64,000 bases of DNA from Apodemus sylvaticus (Eukaryota; Chordata; Mammalia; Rodentia; Muridae): NCBI RefSeq assembly GCF_947179515.1, contig NC_067487.1, positions 40,938,766 to 41,002,765 of the forward strand, given 5' to 3'. The position numbers were made by a program, and so were the translations under genes. Of the stretch, positions 21,968 to 34,645 are shown one piece after another. The notes under the pieces were generated by a model, which was not told the origin of the DNA, searched no databases, and saw only the letters and a program-made list of their open reading frames with translations. How positions within the stretch are numbered: position 1 is the first letter of the stretch; each line of letters opens with the position of its first letter.

Positions 21968-23252
21968 TAAAAGTTTGGGTGTGAAGAGAAGGGAATAGTG
22001 GGGTCTAAAAAAGTGACACTTAAGACAAGTGACCCTAGGGAAGAAGCCTCCAAACTCACAGCGCTGCTGTTGCTGCTGTTTGCCATTTGAGCACTGGATG
22101 TCAGGGGAGGGGGTTAAACAGAGGAGTGGAGGACCGTGCCCACCTAGATCATTCCTCAGGGTCTCAAGGAGCACGAGAACTCTTGGAGGAAGAGCTCAAT
22201 GGCTGTTGCAGTGCTGAGCTTATGCTCTGTTCCTCTCTGTGTCCCCACTAAGGGACACTGCTTCTTGGCATTTAGGAAAGACAGTGAGCTTGCGAGGTCG
22301 TCCCTCACAGGAACGCTGCTGTTCATCTTCTGGGTTCACTAGTAGTTGTGTTGACTTGGTAGCATAAAGAAGAGGCTCAAGTTAATTCATTGAATGGAAT
22401 TAGTCCATTAGGATGTTAATCTGTTCACCAGATTGTTAATGCCAGCCACTAATAATTCCTTTTAAATGCCAACTGCATACATTTTGTCTTGGGGCAGATA
22501 AGAAGGTAGACCTAAACCCAACAGAGGACCTCGAACTTGTCAGTCTGTTCCATCCATTTATGATTCTGAAGGAGGCATAGGTGATGAGGTCAGAGGTCAC
22601 TTACTGGGTCTTAGTGTCAGCTGAATTTTACTTCTTCCCACCCTTTATGGCCGCTCCGTCCCTGCCTAAAATCTATGGTGTGTGCATTTCAGTACATGAA
22701 GTGTCAAGGTGCTGTTTTCTGGTAAGAGGGACCAACACTGCTCCGATGTGGAGGATTTTCATATTTGGTAATGCTATTAAATAAATTGGATATGAGAAAA
22801 GTCATTGACTTTAGTTTTTCATCAAAGTATTTATAAAGGACTCATTTTTTGGTTATTTATTCTTATTTCATATCAGTTATTCAGGTGCTCTTTCTTTCTT
22901 AGCCATAGTCTTCCATTTCATAGCACTTGCAAGCCTACAAGTGAAAAGAATGTGTTAAAGAGCCTTGTATGGTTTCCTATAAAGGAAATGACTTCTTTAT
23001 TCAATCCACATGTGAAATAGTCTAATATACTGGTAACGCCTCCCATCGGCATGTGAGTGTTTAGGGGCTGAGTGGTAATGTATACAGCAGAGTGTGGAAG
23101 ATGGCCTCTATGCTTTCGCTGTCCTCAGGGAAGGAGGCCTGGATGTGGCATGCCTCTCCTGTTACTCACTGATCAGCTGAGGCTGACAAGACAGCCTAGA
23201 GAATCAGTTCCGCATTACAAGAGTGGATGTGGAATTGAAGCTCATCCTCTGA

Positions 23253-23505
23253 AGGGCCGAGGAGGTAGCCCAGTAGGCAGAGTGCTTGCTGCCCAGGCAT
23301 GTGGGTCTGAGTTCGATTTTCTGCACCTGTGTAAAAAGGCAGGCATGGTGGCTTGTAAAGCGAGTGCTGAGGAGGTAGTGACTAGTGGATCCCGAGAGCT
23401 CACTGGGCAGCGAGCCTAGCCTCGTTGGCAAGCCCCATTACAGTAGGGTGGGCAGATGCTTGACTTTTGGCTTATGTGCACATAGAAACCCACAGAAACC
23501 CACAG

Positions 23506-23557
<52 letters not shown>

Positions 23558-23808
23558 GCCACACATACACAGAGACATATACTCACAGACACACAGAGAT
23601 ACACATAGACACACACATACAGACACACACAGAGACATTCATATATATATACACACACACACACACATCCAGAAAGGCACACACAGAGAAATATATGCAC
23701 ACAAACACATACATACATATTAACATAGCACATATGCACATAGACACATACACACACACACAGAGACACACATATAGACACACACATACAGACACAAACA
23801 TATAGAAA
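23253..23808 (+). repeat. B4-type SINE with long (CA)n tail
   Basis: The tRNA-like head ggaggtagcccagtaggcag and tctgagttcgattttctgc are followed by a B1-like body (caggcatggtggcttgtaaa, cagcgagcctagcctcgttg). Then come pure CA at 23508-23555 and degenerate CA/CAGA/CATA repeats to 23808. Confidence 0.8.
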
Positions 23809-24540
23809 AATCGTAGTGTTTGTTGGACAGCTTGAAAGTAGTAAGGGCATGAGAGGAAATAGATAAGAGAAATGAAATAGTCTGAAAAGATAGCAGGCAA
23901 GTGAACTTTTAGATTCTGCTTTGATTAAAACGAGAACTTTATCCCTGATGCCATAGATTAAACTACTGCTGCTGTATGTATTTTTGCATAGGAAGAGTGA
24001 TGATTTAAGGTTCATAAGACATTTAATTATACATCTATAAGGGGATTATCCAGCTATAAGTCATAGATTATTGAAGTGATTTTGTGAATATAATAGAAAC
24101 CTTTTTATAAAAACACCTGACGGTTTTACATAATTGTTGAAAACAGTTGTTAAAAATAATCATCAGATTTGTTTACAACTCGTAATGTAGAATCAGAATA
24201 AGATTATTAGTCTGGTTTCACTAGTTGTGAGTTATACATGCTAGTTTATGTTCATCTGGCTTTCATTTTCAAGATGGACGTACATGTGATATACACAATT
24301 TTTACTATTCTGTGTTGAGTTTTAGGCTCTGTGGCATGGCATTTCGGATTTTTCAGTTGAATGAAATGGAAAGGAACTGTTTTTAGAAACACGATGACAG
24401 TTTTCTGTCAGACTGTCCCAGTTTAGTTCCTGTGTGGATTTTCTTTACTAAGGAAATCAGGTAAACTCTGATTTTGCTTTATGTATATGTCATCATCTTT
24501 TAGTAGGGGAAATGAAATTTTTTATTTACTAAGTACAGAT

Positions 24541-24570
24541 ACATACACACACACACACACACACACACAC
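24541..24570. repeat. (CA)n microsatellite
   Basis: About 14 CA units in unique intron sequence. Confidence 0.93.
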
Positions 24571-25945
24571 TCTGCAGCTTTTGTTTTTATAAAGAGGCAC
24601 ATGTTTGAACGAGAGGTGGCTGCCACCGTTACCTCGTATTTTAATGAAATAAATCTGTATTTACAGTTCATGGTAATTTCGCCCTTTCATCACTCCATGA
24701 TGCTCCCACAGCGTTCATTGAGTGCAGCTGCTGGGCCCCTAGGTTTAGTAGGTCTCAGAGCCTCAGGACCCCAGCATGCCTAGCATCCAGATGCAGTGAT
24801 GTATTCACACACTTCCCCTGTGGAGACACGCCAATATGGACATACGATTGTCATCAATTAGTTACGCCCGAGTGGTGCCAAGAGAAATCGCATCTGTCAT
24901 ACAGTCTGTCTGGCTTTCATGGCCCGTGATTGACTTAGAGACACTACTGTTTCCTTCACTTTGGCCACAGTCATAACATGCTCTCAAAGGCTCGAGGTTA
25001 TATTGAAGCACGTGGTATTTCTTGACAGGAACTCATTTTGGGTTGCCAATGCCATGGAAATTTAGTGCATAAGACATCATTAGATTCTTAGTTGTTTAGT
25101 CAGTCAGCTTACAAAACTTAACCTGGTTTTTGAACGTTTTAAAGATAAAATCCTTAGAGTATAAGAGCACAGATATTTCTTTCCTCTTTCCTTCCCAAAC
25201 TTTGGGTTGGTGATAGTTCAGTCTTTTCCTTTTTTTCTTTTGGATTTTTTCATATTTTAATTAATTTATTTTTTATTAATTTATTAATTAATAAATTTAA
25301 TAATTTATTAATTTATTTTAAAATATACAACTCAGCATTGACATTTTTATATCATCAAAATAATTTATAATAGTTAAATATCTCTTAAATATTCTTCTGA
25401 AGCCAAAAGTAATATACACTCAACAAGTTTTTAAAATCTATTTGGAATATTAAATATGATAGAAATAGAAGAAAATATCTTATGAAGTCCTCTATGAAAG
25501 GAAATTGTGACAACTTCTGATTGGACAGAAACTGTTCCATCTCTAACAGAGAATGGAATGTTACTATGGCTTCATAGAATAAATTGGATAGTGTTTCTTC
25601 TGTTTCCATTTTGTGTAACAGTTTGAAGAGTATTAGTATTAGGTCTTCTTTGAAGGTCTGGTAGAATTCTGCACTAATCTGGTCCTGGGCATTTTTTTGG
25701 GGGGGGGGTTGGGAGACTTTTAATGACTGCTTCTATTTCTTTTGGGGTTATGGGAATGTTTAGATAGTTTATCTGATCCTGATTTAACTTTGGTACCTTG
25801 TATCTGTCTAGAAAATTGTTCATTTCATCCAGATTTTCCAGTTTTATTGAGTATAGGCTTTTGTAGTAGGATCTGATGATTTTTTTTTTAATTTCCTAGG
25901 TTTCTGATGTTATGTCTCCCTTTTCATTTCTGATTTTGTTAATTT

Positions 25946-26117
25946 TTTTTTTTGTTTTGTTTTTTGGATTTGGTTTTATTGAGACAGGGTTTCTCTATAT
26001 AGCCCTGGCTGTCCTGGAACTCACTCTGTAGACCAGGCTGGCCTTGAACTCAGAAATCCTCCTGCCTCTGCCTCCCAGAGTGCTGGGATTACAGGTGTGC
26101 ACTGCCACCACCCAGCA
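25946..26117 (-). repeat. B1 SINE nested in L1, antisense
   Basis: The + strand reads tgagacagggtttctctata, ctggaactcactctgtagac and gtgctgggattacaggtgtg. The target duplication tctgattttgttaattt (25929-25945 and 26118-26134) is perfect and lies in L1 ORF2 sequence, so the B1 inserted after the L1. Confidence 0.96.
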
Positions 26118-26167
26118 TCTGATTTTGTTAATTTGAATACTGTCTCTGTGGCCTCTGGTTAGTCTGG

Positions 26168-27154
26168 CTAACGTCTATTTTTCTTGTTGATTTTCTCAAA
26201 GAACCAGCTCTTGGTTTTGTTGATTCTTTGTATAGTTCTTTGTGTTTTTACTTGGTTGATTTCATCTCTGAGTTTGATTATTTCCTGCCATCTACTCCTC
26301 TTGGGTGTATTTGCTTCTTTTTGTTCTAGAGCTTTTGGATGTGCTGCTAAGCTGCTAGTGTATGCTCTCTCCAGTTTCTTTTTGGGGGCACTCAGAGATA
26401 TAAGTTTTCCTCTTAGCATTGCTTTAATTGTCCCATAAGTTTGGATATGTTGTCCCTTCATTTTCATTAAATTCTAAAAAGTCTTTAATTTTTTTCCTTA
26501 TTTCTTCATTGAGTAGAGCATTGTTCAGCTTCCATGTTATATGTGGGCTTTCTGTTGTTTTTGTTGTTATTGAAGACCAGCCTTTGTCTGTGGTGATCTG
26601 ATAGGATACCTGGGATTATTTCAATCTTCTTGTATCTGTTGAGGCCTTTTTTTGTGACTGATTATATGGTCAGTTTTGGAGAAGGTACCATGAGGTGCTG
26701 AGAGGAAGGTATATTCTTTTGTTTTAGGATGAAATGTTCTATAGATATCTGTTAAAACCATTTGGTCTGTAACTTCTGTTAGTTTCAATGTGTCTCTGTT
26801 TAGTTTGTGTTTCCATTATCTGTCCATTGCTGAGAGTGGGGTGTTGAAGTCTCACACTATTATTGTGTGAGGTACAATGTGTGCTTTGAGTTTTAGAAAA
26901 GTTTGTTTTATGAATGTGGTTGCCCTTGCATTTGGAGCATAGATGTACAGAATTGAGAGTTCTTCTTGGTAGATTTTTCCTTTGATGAATATAAAGTGTC
27001 CTTCCTTATCCTTGTTCATAACCTTTGGTTGAAAATTGATTTTATTCAATATTAGAATTGCTACACCAGCTTGTTTCTTGGGACCATTTGCTTGGAAAAT
27101 TGTTTTCCAGCCCTTTATTCTGAGGTAGTGTCTGCCTTTGACACTAAGGTGCAT
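26168..27154 (-). pseudogene. LINE-1 ORF2 remnants (endonuclease and linker)
   Basis: The minus strand at 26852-27154 gives KKQAGVAILILNKINFQPK and IYAPNARATTFIKQTFLKLK, typical of the ORF2 endonuclease. 26168-26467 gives RWQEIIKLRDEINQVKTQR and INKTKSWFFEKINK, typical of the ORF2 linker. Stops and frameshifts interrupt it. Confidence 0.92.
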
Positions 27155-27655
27155 TTCCTGTATGCAGCAAAATGCTGGGTTCTGTTTACATATCCAGTCT
27201 GTTATTCTATGTCTTTTTATTGGAAATTGAGTCCATTGATGCTAAGAGATATTAAGGAATAGTGATTGTTGCTTCCTGTTATTTTTGATGTTATTTTTAT
27301 GATTCTGTGGCTTTTTTTTTTTTTAGGTTTATTGAAAGAAGATTACCTTCTTGCTTTTTCTAGGGTGTAGTTTCCTCCTTGTGCTGTCATTTTCCATCTA
27401 TTATCCTTTGTAGGGCTGGATTTGTGGAAAGATACTGTATAAATTTGGTTTTGTCATGGAATATCTTGCTCTCTCTATCTATGGTAATTGAGAGTTTTGC
27501 TGGGTATAGAAGCCTGGGCTGGCATTTGTGTTCTCTTAGGGTCTTGTAACATCTGCCCAGGATCTTCTAGCTTTCATAGTCTCTGGTGAGAAGTCTGGTA
27601 TAATTCTTATAGGTCTGCCTTTATATGTTACTTGACCTTTTCCCCCTTACTGCTT

Positions 27656-28350
27656 TTAATATTCTTTGTTTTGTGCATTTTGAGTTTTGACTATTATATG
27701 ACAGGAGGATTTTCTTTTCTGGCCTATTCTGTTTGGACTTCTATAGGCTTCTTGTATGTTTATGGGCATCTCTCTCTTTAGATTAGGGAAGTTTTCTATT
27801 ATAATTTTGTTGAAGATATTTACTAACCCTTTTAGTTGGGAATCTTCACTCTCTTCTATATTTATTATCTTTAAGTTTGGTCTTCTCATTGTGTCCTGGA
27901 TTTCCTGGATGTTTTGGGTTAGGACCTTTTTGCATTTTGCATTTTCTTTGACCGTTGTGTCAATGTTTTCTATGGTATCTTCTGCACCTGAGATTCTCTC
28001 TTCTATCCCTTGTATTCTGTTGGTGATCATCTATGACTCCTGATCTTTTTTCCTATGTTTTCTATATCCAGGGTTGTCTCCCTTTGTGATTTCTTTATTG
28101 TTTCTATTTCCATTTTTAGATCCTGGATGGTTTTGTGCAATTCCTTCACCTGTATGGTTGTGTTTTCCTGTAATTCTTTAAGGGATTTTTGTGTTACTTC
28201 TTTAAGGGCTTCTAGCTGTTTATCTTTGTTCTCCTGTATTTCTTTAAGGGAGTTATTTATGTTTTTCTTAAAATCCTCTATCATCATCATGAGATTCGAC
28301 TTTGAATCAGAGTCTTGCTTTTCTGGTGTGTTGGAGTCTCCAGGGCTCAC
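27656..28350 (-). pseudogene. LINE-1 ORF1 remnant, frameshifted
   Basis: Two overlapping minus-strand frames are seen. 28027-28350 is lysine- and glutamate-rich, with SLKEIQENKDKQLEALKEV typical of the ORF1p coiled coil. 27656-28030 carries ENFPNLKREMPINIQEAYR and PNRIGQKRKSSCHIIVKT, the conserved RNA-binding part. The frame changes between them, so no full ORF1 protein is encoded. Confidence 0.92.
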
Positions 28351-29089
28351 TGTAGTGGGAGAATTGGATTATGAAGATGTCAAATAGCCTTGGTTTCTGT
28401 TAGTTATGTGCTTGCCCTTGTTGCCTCTGGCCATCTGGTTATCTCTGGTGTTAGATGGTCTTGCTGTCTCTGACTGTGGCTTGTCCCTCCTGCAAGCCTG
28501 TGTGTCAGTGTTCCTGGGAGACCAATTTTCTCATGGAGGACTTTGGGTATGGAGAGCTGTGGCATAGGGTCAGCTCTGGGGTACAGATAAAAACCAGAAG
28601 GATCCTGTCCCCAGCTGTTCCTTGGTTCTTGTGTCCTGATGGCTCTGGGCAGGGGACCTATTGGGTCAGGTATTTGAACAGAAGTGGCAGCCTTATCTGT
28701 GCTCACAGGTGTGTCTGTACTCCTGGGAGACCAGCTCTCTCCCAGAGGTATTTGGGTATGGAGATCTGTGGCACAGGATCAGTTCCAGACGCAGATGGAA
28801 ACCAGAAGGATTTTAGTTCAGTCTTTTCCATCAAAGACAGGAATAGCATCTCCAAGGAGTAAATCTTAGAAAGTTGTATTATTCTTCTCATTTTTAATTA
28901 ACAACTACTTGATTTTCTTTCTCTAAAGTGTTATCGAGTGCTTCATTGCAGAAGTCCTTTTGAATTTGTGGAAACACTTCCTGACTTCTTTGATTGACTC
29001 ATTGATATTATGTGTTACTTCTAAATTTGATTAATTTAATTTGATTTGTATAGGCATCTGCCTGCATATATAATTAAGCAGTAGATGCA

Positions 29090-29220
29090 TGTCTGGTGCC
29101 TGTGAAGGTCATAAGAGGGCATCAGTTATTCTTGGACTGGAGTTACAGGTGGTTGAGAATCGAACCCTGGTTCTCTGGAAGAGCAGCAACTGTTCTTAAG
29201 TGTTAAGCCCTCTCCAGTGT
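29090..29220 (-). repeat. B3-type SINE, antisense
   Basis: The + strand reads ggtcataagagggcatcagt, ggagttacaggtggttgaga, gaatcgaaccctggttctct and ggaagagcagcaactgttct, the reverse of the B3/B2 tRNA-derived structure. Confidence 0.88.
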
Positions 29221-29275
29221 TTCTTTTTACTTCCCCCTTTTTTACATTTAGGTTACTATTTAGCAGTATCTTTTA

Positions 29276-29445
29276 TTTTTTTTTTTGGATTTTTGGATTT
29301 GGTTTTTTTGAGACAGGGTTTCTCTGTGTAGTCCTGGCTGTCCTGGAACTCACTCTGTAGACCAGGCTGGCCTCAAACTCAGAAATCCGCCTGCCTCTGT
29401 CTCCCCGAGTGCTGGGATTATAGGCTTGCGCCACTACCACCCAGC
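29276..29445 (-). repeat. B1 SINE, antisense
   Basis: Near-consensus antisense B1 (gagacagggtttctctgtgt ... gtgctgggattataggcttg). Likely target duplications are ttagcagtatctttta (29260-29275) and ttagctgtatctatta (29446-29461), 14/16 identical. Confidence 0.96.
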
Positions 29446-29837
29446 TTAGCTGTATCTATTAACAGCTCGTCAATAGCTTTTTATTTGCTAGGTATTGATG
29501 ATAGAAAGCTATAAAAGCCCAGTTTCCCAGTTTCATAGTTATGAAGGGAAAAAAAAATCTATAAGTAAAAGAGTGAATTCCATTTAATGTATCAAGGTAA
29601 GGGGTGCAGATCCAGGAGAATAAAATAAGTAACCAGGTTACTGCTCAGGGAACATTTCCAATCGTCTGTACTAATAACCTAAACTGTTTGCAGGCTTTAA
29701 AAAAGGTGTGTTTGTGCAGTTGTGCAAATCAGTAAACCTTTGGCAGCAGAGTGAAGCGAAACAAGTACATGCACTGACTCACGTAGATTTGAACCCTTTG
29801 TACAGAATTGTCAGCAGTCTTCAATGAAGAGTGTCAG

Positions 29838-29985
29838 TGAGGGGATAGAGACATGGCTCAGTGGTTAAGAGCACTGACTGCTCTTCCAGAGGACCGGGGT
29901 TCAATTCCCAGCACCCACGTGGTAGGTAGTGACTGTCTGTAACTCCAAAGTCCAACACCCTCACAGAGACATGAATGCCGGGTCT
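29838..29985 (+). repeat. B3/B4-type SINE
   Basis: Contains gacatggctcagtggttaag, agcactgactgctcttccag and ttcaattcccagcacccacg, the tRNA-like head common to B2, B3 and B4. The tail is diverged. Confidence 0.85.
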
Positions 29986-31139
29986 GTAAAGGGCTGTGTT
30001 GACATTCAGTTTGAATCCGATCCACCTGGACGACTTGTTATCTCTTTTGAGTAACCTGATGTTGTATGTTACATGGACCGGATGGAAAAACATGGCTGTA
30101 AGGCTGTCAAACATTTTATCAAGTTTACTGGAAGAACAGGGTCCATTATTCTATGTTAGAAAAATTATGAGACCCTTTTATAAGCTCTTTGACTTGCATA
30201 ACGATTTTTCCCCCCTAAGCAAGGAAAGAATGTGAATGGTCCCCAGATAGCAGAATCGGAGTAGTAGATCAAGTCTTAATTGACTTCAAATGAAGAAAGG
30301 GAGGTGCATAGCATAACCCCAATGCTGGACAGCCGTAGGAGATTGAATGAAGTGTTGCTTTTCATTTAGAACCGTACGAATGACTTTGTCTAACTTCCAG
30401 CAGTGCTTAGTGTTTTAGAAAGTGCAGCAACTGTGTTTACCTTATGAAACCTCACCAGAGAGAGTGACTGCATCGCGTTTCTCAGTAATTGATTTTTATG
30501 GACAGCAGCTGCCTTGCCACGAATATTTTTTATCTCATCGTTACCACGATTCTCTTCTGATGAAAAAGACTAGCCCTGCCCAGCTCGTCTTGGTAGTGAC
30601 CAAAGATGATTTGGGTATCATTTACTACGCTGACCTCATATTTTAGAAGGTTTTAATTTCAAAACAATTTACTAAAATTGTTACCAAAAAAACTCCCTTT
30701 GTGTTTTTAAGGGACTTATGAATGCCCATAAAAAAATTTGGATAAGTATTCAATAGACCAAAAGAGCTTCCTTTTTCAATTTGCCATATTTTCCACAGAA
30801 GAAATGTGTAACTAAAATGTAAAGCTACTGACTCTAGCAATGAACTCTTCTATTATTTTCAGGGACTCTCTTCAGAATGGACTATTGTCACATGCAAATC
30901 TAGAATACAGAGGTCCTTGAAGGACTTTGTCACATTCACAGTGGGATTTCTAACATGTTTTGGGACCAAACACCATGTCTGATAAGTGATGTAACTCTGA
31001 ATAACTGTTTCCTCTCATAGGACGACTTTAAAGTCATATAAGATCTTTAAAGTCCAATTTACTATTAAGGTGTGATATTCCTCTAATTTGGATTTAGAGA
31101 TTCTGGTATATAGATGTCACTTTTATTTCCTTAGATGAT

Positions 31140-31541
31140 GGGATGAGATGAGCGCTAGACCCAAGATGTGTGGATATGCAGAGCGTTTCTTTTTCTGTTC
31201 TAACTACCTAGACATAGACCTGGGAGCTTCTAGCTGCTATACAGTCTAATCTTCCAAGTGACTGATTTAATCTGGCTTCTCTGGCCTCCTGACTAAATTG
31301 CTCTGCTTGGCCTCATGCTAACGTTGGCGATATGTTCTAATCTTTTGGCACCTCTTCAATCTGTGGTTTGTTCTGTCTTCATCTCTACCTATCTTGTTCT
31401 GTCTATAACCTGTCTCTGTAAAACTACCACACACATACAGCACCATTACCTCTGTCTAGATCTTCCTGTGCTGCTCTGAAGTAGCTTCTCTTTGCTCTCC
31501 TTGTGAGAATAGGGTGTATTTGATCTCTGACTCATTCTACT

Positions 31542-31572
<31 letters not shown>

Positions 31573-31880
31573 TCAAATTTTTCTGATTCATCACTTTGTC
31601 TATCCTTCAATTAGATGTCACTTTTAAACATGGCTGCTTCCATCTACAAACTAACCTTATCTTCATTGTTAGGGATTAAAGGTGTGTACTAAGTGTCTGT
31701 ATTCCAGCAAGATCATACTGTAATCCAGAGACTTCACTCCAGCTGGACCATATAGATCTAGAAGGTCTTTGGATGTGATCTCTTGCCACAGAAGCCATGT
31801 CACTGGATTAAAATTCTTCAACACTGTTAGAAGAGTGCTTTTAAATCTAGCCCTGACCTGGCGAGAGCCCTGACAGGTGG
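31140..31880. repeat. Possible rodent LTR-like repeat, family uncertain
   Basis: The pyrimidine-rich left part, a (TAGA)n run at 31542-31572 and a right part with ggattaaaggtgtgtact then gatctcttgccacagaagcc resemble a rodent repeat I have seen but cannot name. It has no coding potential. The borders are guesses. Confidence 0.3.
31542..31572. repeat. (TAGA)n microsatellite
   Basis: About seven and a half tetranucleotide units. Confidence 0.93.
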
Positions 31881-32420
31881 CAGTGGCTGTTGATAGTGTG
31901 CCTTTCATAAGACATTGTTTTCTTGACGATCTAATGCCTGAATGGCCAGTCTTCCATCTTGTTTATTATAAGTTGGTGCCTCTTGACATAAACCCAGTAA
32001 ATTCCTATCATGGTGACCAGTTCCTAGAAAGGCCTGAAATGAAGAGGGTGCATTGGCTAGGTCAGATAGAAGAGGAAGACTAATAAATTGTGTGATACCA
32101 TGCAAACAGTTTATTACTTACAAATACCAGAGAGAAGAGGAGGAGTAATTTCCCCATTGAAGATAAATTTGGAAGATTAGAAGGGAAACTATCACATTTA
32201 GCCCAGCATCTGAGGTGACAAAGGGAGCGATACCTAGAAGCCTAGATCTTTACTAAGGTTCAAGACAGGACCTGAACAATTTCTCTAGTTCAGGAAGGAG
32301 CTCTAGTTCGTGAGTTTAGAGAAAGTGGGTAGGAATCTGTGGCTACAGCGAGACTGCAGCATAGCTCAGCTATGTAGATCTGTATCAGCCTCGGGGAACA
32401 GGAGACAGAAAGCTGGGAAA

Positions 32421-32642
32421 TGCCGAGGATGACTAAGCTGTAGTTCGTGAATGTGACAGCCCTGTCTTCCAAATGGTTCCCAAGGAACATAAAATTACAA
32501 GTATCTACAACAGTTTTTAAAATCTATCTATTGCCGAGGATGACTAAGCTGTATTTCGTGAATGTGACAGCCCTGTCTTCCAAATGGTTCCCGAGGAACA
32601 TAAAATTACAAGTATCTACAACAGTTTTTAAAATCTATCTAT
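32421..32642. repeat. 111-bp tandem duplication
   Basis: Copies at 32421-32531 and 32532-32642 both start tgccgaggatgactaagctg and end in atctatctat. I count two differences (tagttcg/tatttcg and cccaagg/cccgagg). The second copy runs straight into a TCTA microsatellite (32635-32691). Confidence 0.93.
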
Positions 32643-32647
32643 CTATC

Positions 32648-32691
<44 letters not shown>
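32635..32691. repeat. (TCTA)n microsatellite
   Basis: About 13 units with one ATC interruption near the left end. It continues the tail of the duplicated block. Confidence 0.95.
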
Positions 32692-32966
32692 CTCCATTCT
32701 GTCATATACATCCTGACCATAGTTCCCTTCCCCCAACTTCTCTCAGTTCCTCCCCTCTCCCCAAGATCCACTTCTCCATTTCCCTTCAGAAAAGAGCAGA
32801 CCTCTTAGGGATATCAACTTGTCATGGTATAACAAGCTACAGTAAAACTAGGCCTATGCTTTCATATCAAGACTGGACACGGCAACCCAGTAGGAGTTAT
32901 GACAACAGTTTTAATGATTTAGAAATAATTAGGGTTTTAAAATAGAAGTAGATTTCCAGCAAATGA

Positions 32967-33081
32967 ATCCTCTTTTTTTCTTTTCTCATCTTTCTTTCTC
33001 ATCTTTCTTTCTTTCTTTCTCATCTTTCCTTCTTTCTCATCTTTCTTTCTTTCTTCCTTTCTTTCTTTCTTTCTTTCTTTT

Positions 33082-33148
<67 letters not shown>
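32967..33148. repeat. (CTTT)n polypyrimidine tract
   Basis: About 180 bp of CTTT units. The left half is interrupted by CTCAT; the right half (33056-33148) is nearly pure. One strand is all pyrimidine there. Confidence 0.95.
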
Positions 33149-34645
33149 AACCTTTCTCTCTGTTTTTTTCCTAACTTACCAGTTTCCAAAATTGCGAGGC
33201 AGTGGATCTGGGAAGGCATAATTCCAAGATATTGTCAATGCACATTGCTTCCCTTATACAGTTTGCTTTTAAAATTAAAATCACCATAAAGGAAGGGAAG
33301 TTAACCCTTTAATGATACTCAATATGGAAATAATTTTGCACATGGACTAAAAAAAGACTTAAAACCAAGTAGTTGAAGATTATAGAGTACGTTTTTAAAA
33401 AATGTCTAGGGAGCCTTATGATATTTGAAACTTCAGCATCTACAAGCTGGAGAAAATGCTAGAAGCTTCAGGAAGGAGCCCAACTGTGCTTAGTTTCTTT
33501 GTCTACTTGTTGAATTACCATGTTCAATTCAATAAACCATTCTTCATGATTCATAGCTGACCTAGACGGACGTTTCCATAATGTCAACAGGAAAATAGGG
33601 TTTATTTGGATGGTTGTGGTCGGACCCATGTGGGGGAATATTTTATAATCTTTAATAGCCCCACATGCCCAAGAACAACTGCTACAGTGAACTCTGGTTG
33701 GGACATATTGTTTTCAAAGTCTGTCATCATGGGAATTGATGTCGTTGTGTCTTCTTGAAAACATATGGCGTTTAAAATCTCATGTGAGGTTGCAAAGAAC
33801 TGCAAGAATGGGGCTTATGCCATCATGGATTATAAAAGAAGCTTTTTAAAAAATGATACTTTCAAATTGCTCCCTTCCCAGATTTTATCCAGTTACTTGA
33901 TATTCATGAATAGTTCCGTGTACATTCTTCCTTGTTTTTATTTTTTCTTGGCTAATTAAAAAGGCCCAGAAGATTGGGTCGTTTCATTAGATTACATTGC
34001 TCCATTTTCCCCCCAAAGGGTTTGAGCCTATTTTTAATTGGTAACTGAGCGCTAAGCTTCTTTGTTACATAAGTTTCCACCAAAGACTATAATTTTCGTA
34101 GTTGAAAGACAAAAATAACAAAAAGCTGGAAGATACTTGCAGAGATTACACTGACTTCAATGATGATGTTTATGTGCCTGTCAAATAAAGCAATAATACT
34201 GTTTTGCCTACTGCTATCAATTGAATGGGGAATTGCAGAGACTTTAGAAATTTGACCCCATCAGCATAAACAAGTGTATGAATTTAGCTATCACCAAGTT
34301 CCTAGTGAGTCTAATGTTCAACGCTCATGATTATTGGATTTAATCTATGTTGACTGTATCATTTCTCTAGTTTTTTTTTTTTTTTTTTGATGCAAGTACA
34401 AAGAACTTCCTGCTTTGGGGGGACTCTATCAGTTACTGCTATATACCATGTTAGCTTCTCAAGGTAAAAATTAGAAAAGCAACCTAGAATGGGTTTTTAA
34501 AAGCCCAACATTTACTATAAGGTGAAAAGCATGTGTTGTTTTGAAACATGTGAACATTTGGAAATATACACTTAATTGATGAGCGTGATGGACGTTTCTA
34601 TTACAAGGCATATTTGAGCAGAGCACTGTAATACTGGGTAATTGT

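Larger units (their letters stand above)
25230..28813 (-). mobile_element. LINE-1 insertion, antisense, 5' end kept, 3' end replaced
   Basis: The insertion is framed by 16-bp duplications tagttcagtcttttcc at 25214-25229 and 28814-28829. Reading the minus strand: tandem ~208-bp 5'-UTR monomers (28400-28813), ORF1 (coiled coil within 28027-28350, then RNA-binding core within 27656-28030, in two frames), the ORF2 endonuclease region (about 26850-27160), a linker region (26168-26467) and the start of reverse transcriptase (about 25560-25900). It then passes into about 330 bp of AT-rich, non-L1-looking sequence ending in a T-rich (poly-A) border. Many stops and frameshifts make it inactive. A B1 is nested in it. 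Confidence 0.88.

Noticed and set aside
23416..24015. A 199-codon minus-strand frame rich in VCVC
   Set aside because: It runs through the degenerate CA repeat of a B4 tail.
25385..28891. Minus-strand frames with clear LINE-1 ORF1 and ORF2 similarity as possible genes
   Set aside because: They are broken by stops and frameshifts and belong to one dead L1 insertion; listed as pseudogene parts instead.
30422..30646. A 74-codon + strand frame in unique intron sequence
   Set aside because: Too short, no known domain, no splice-like borders in phase; chance is the simplest reading.
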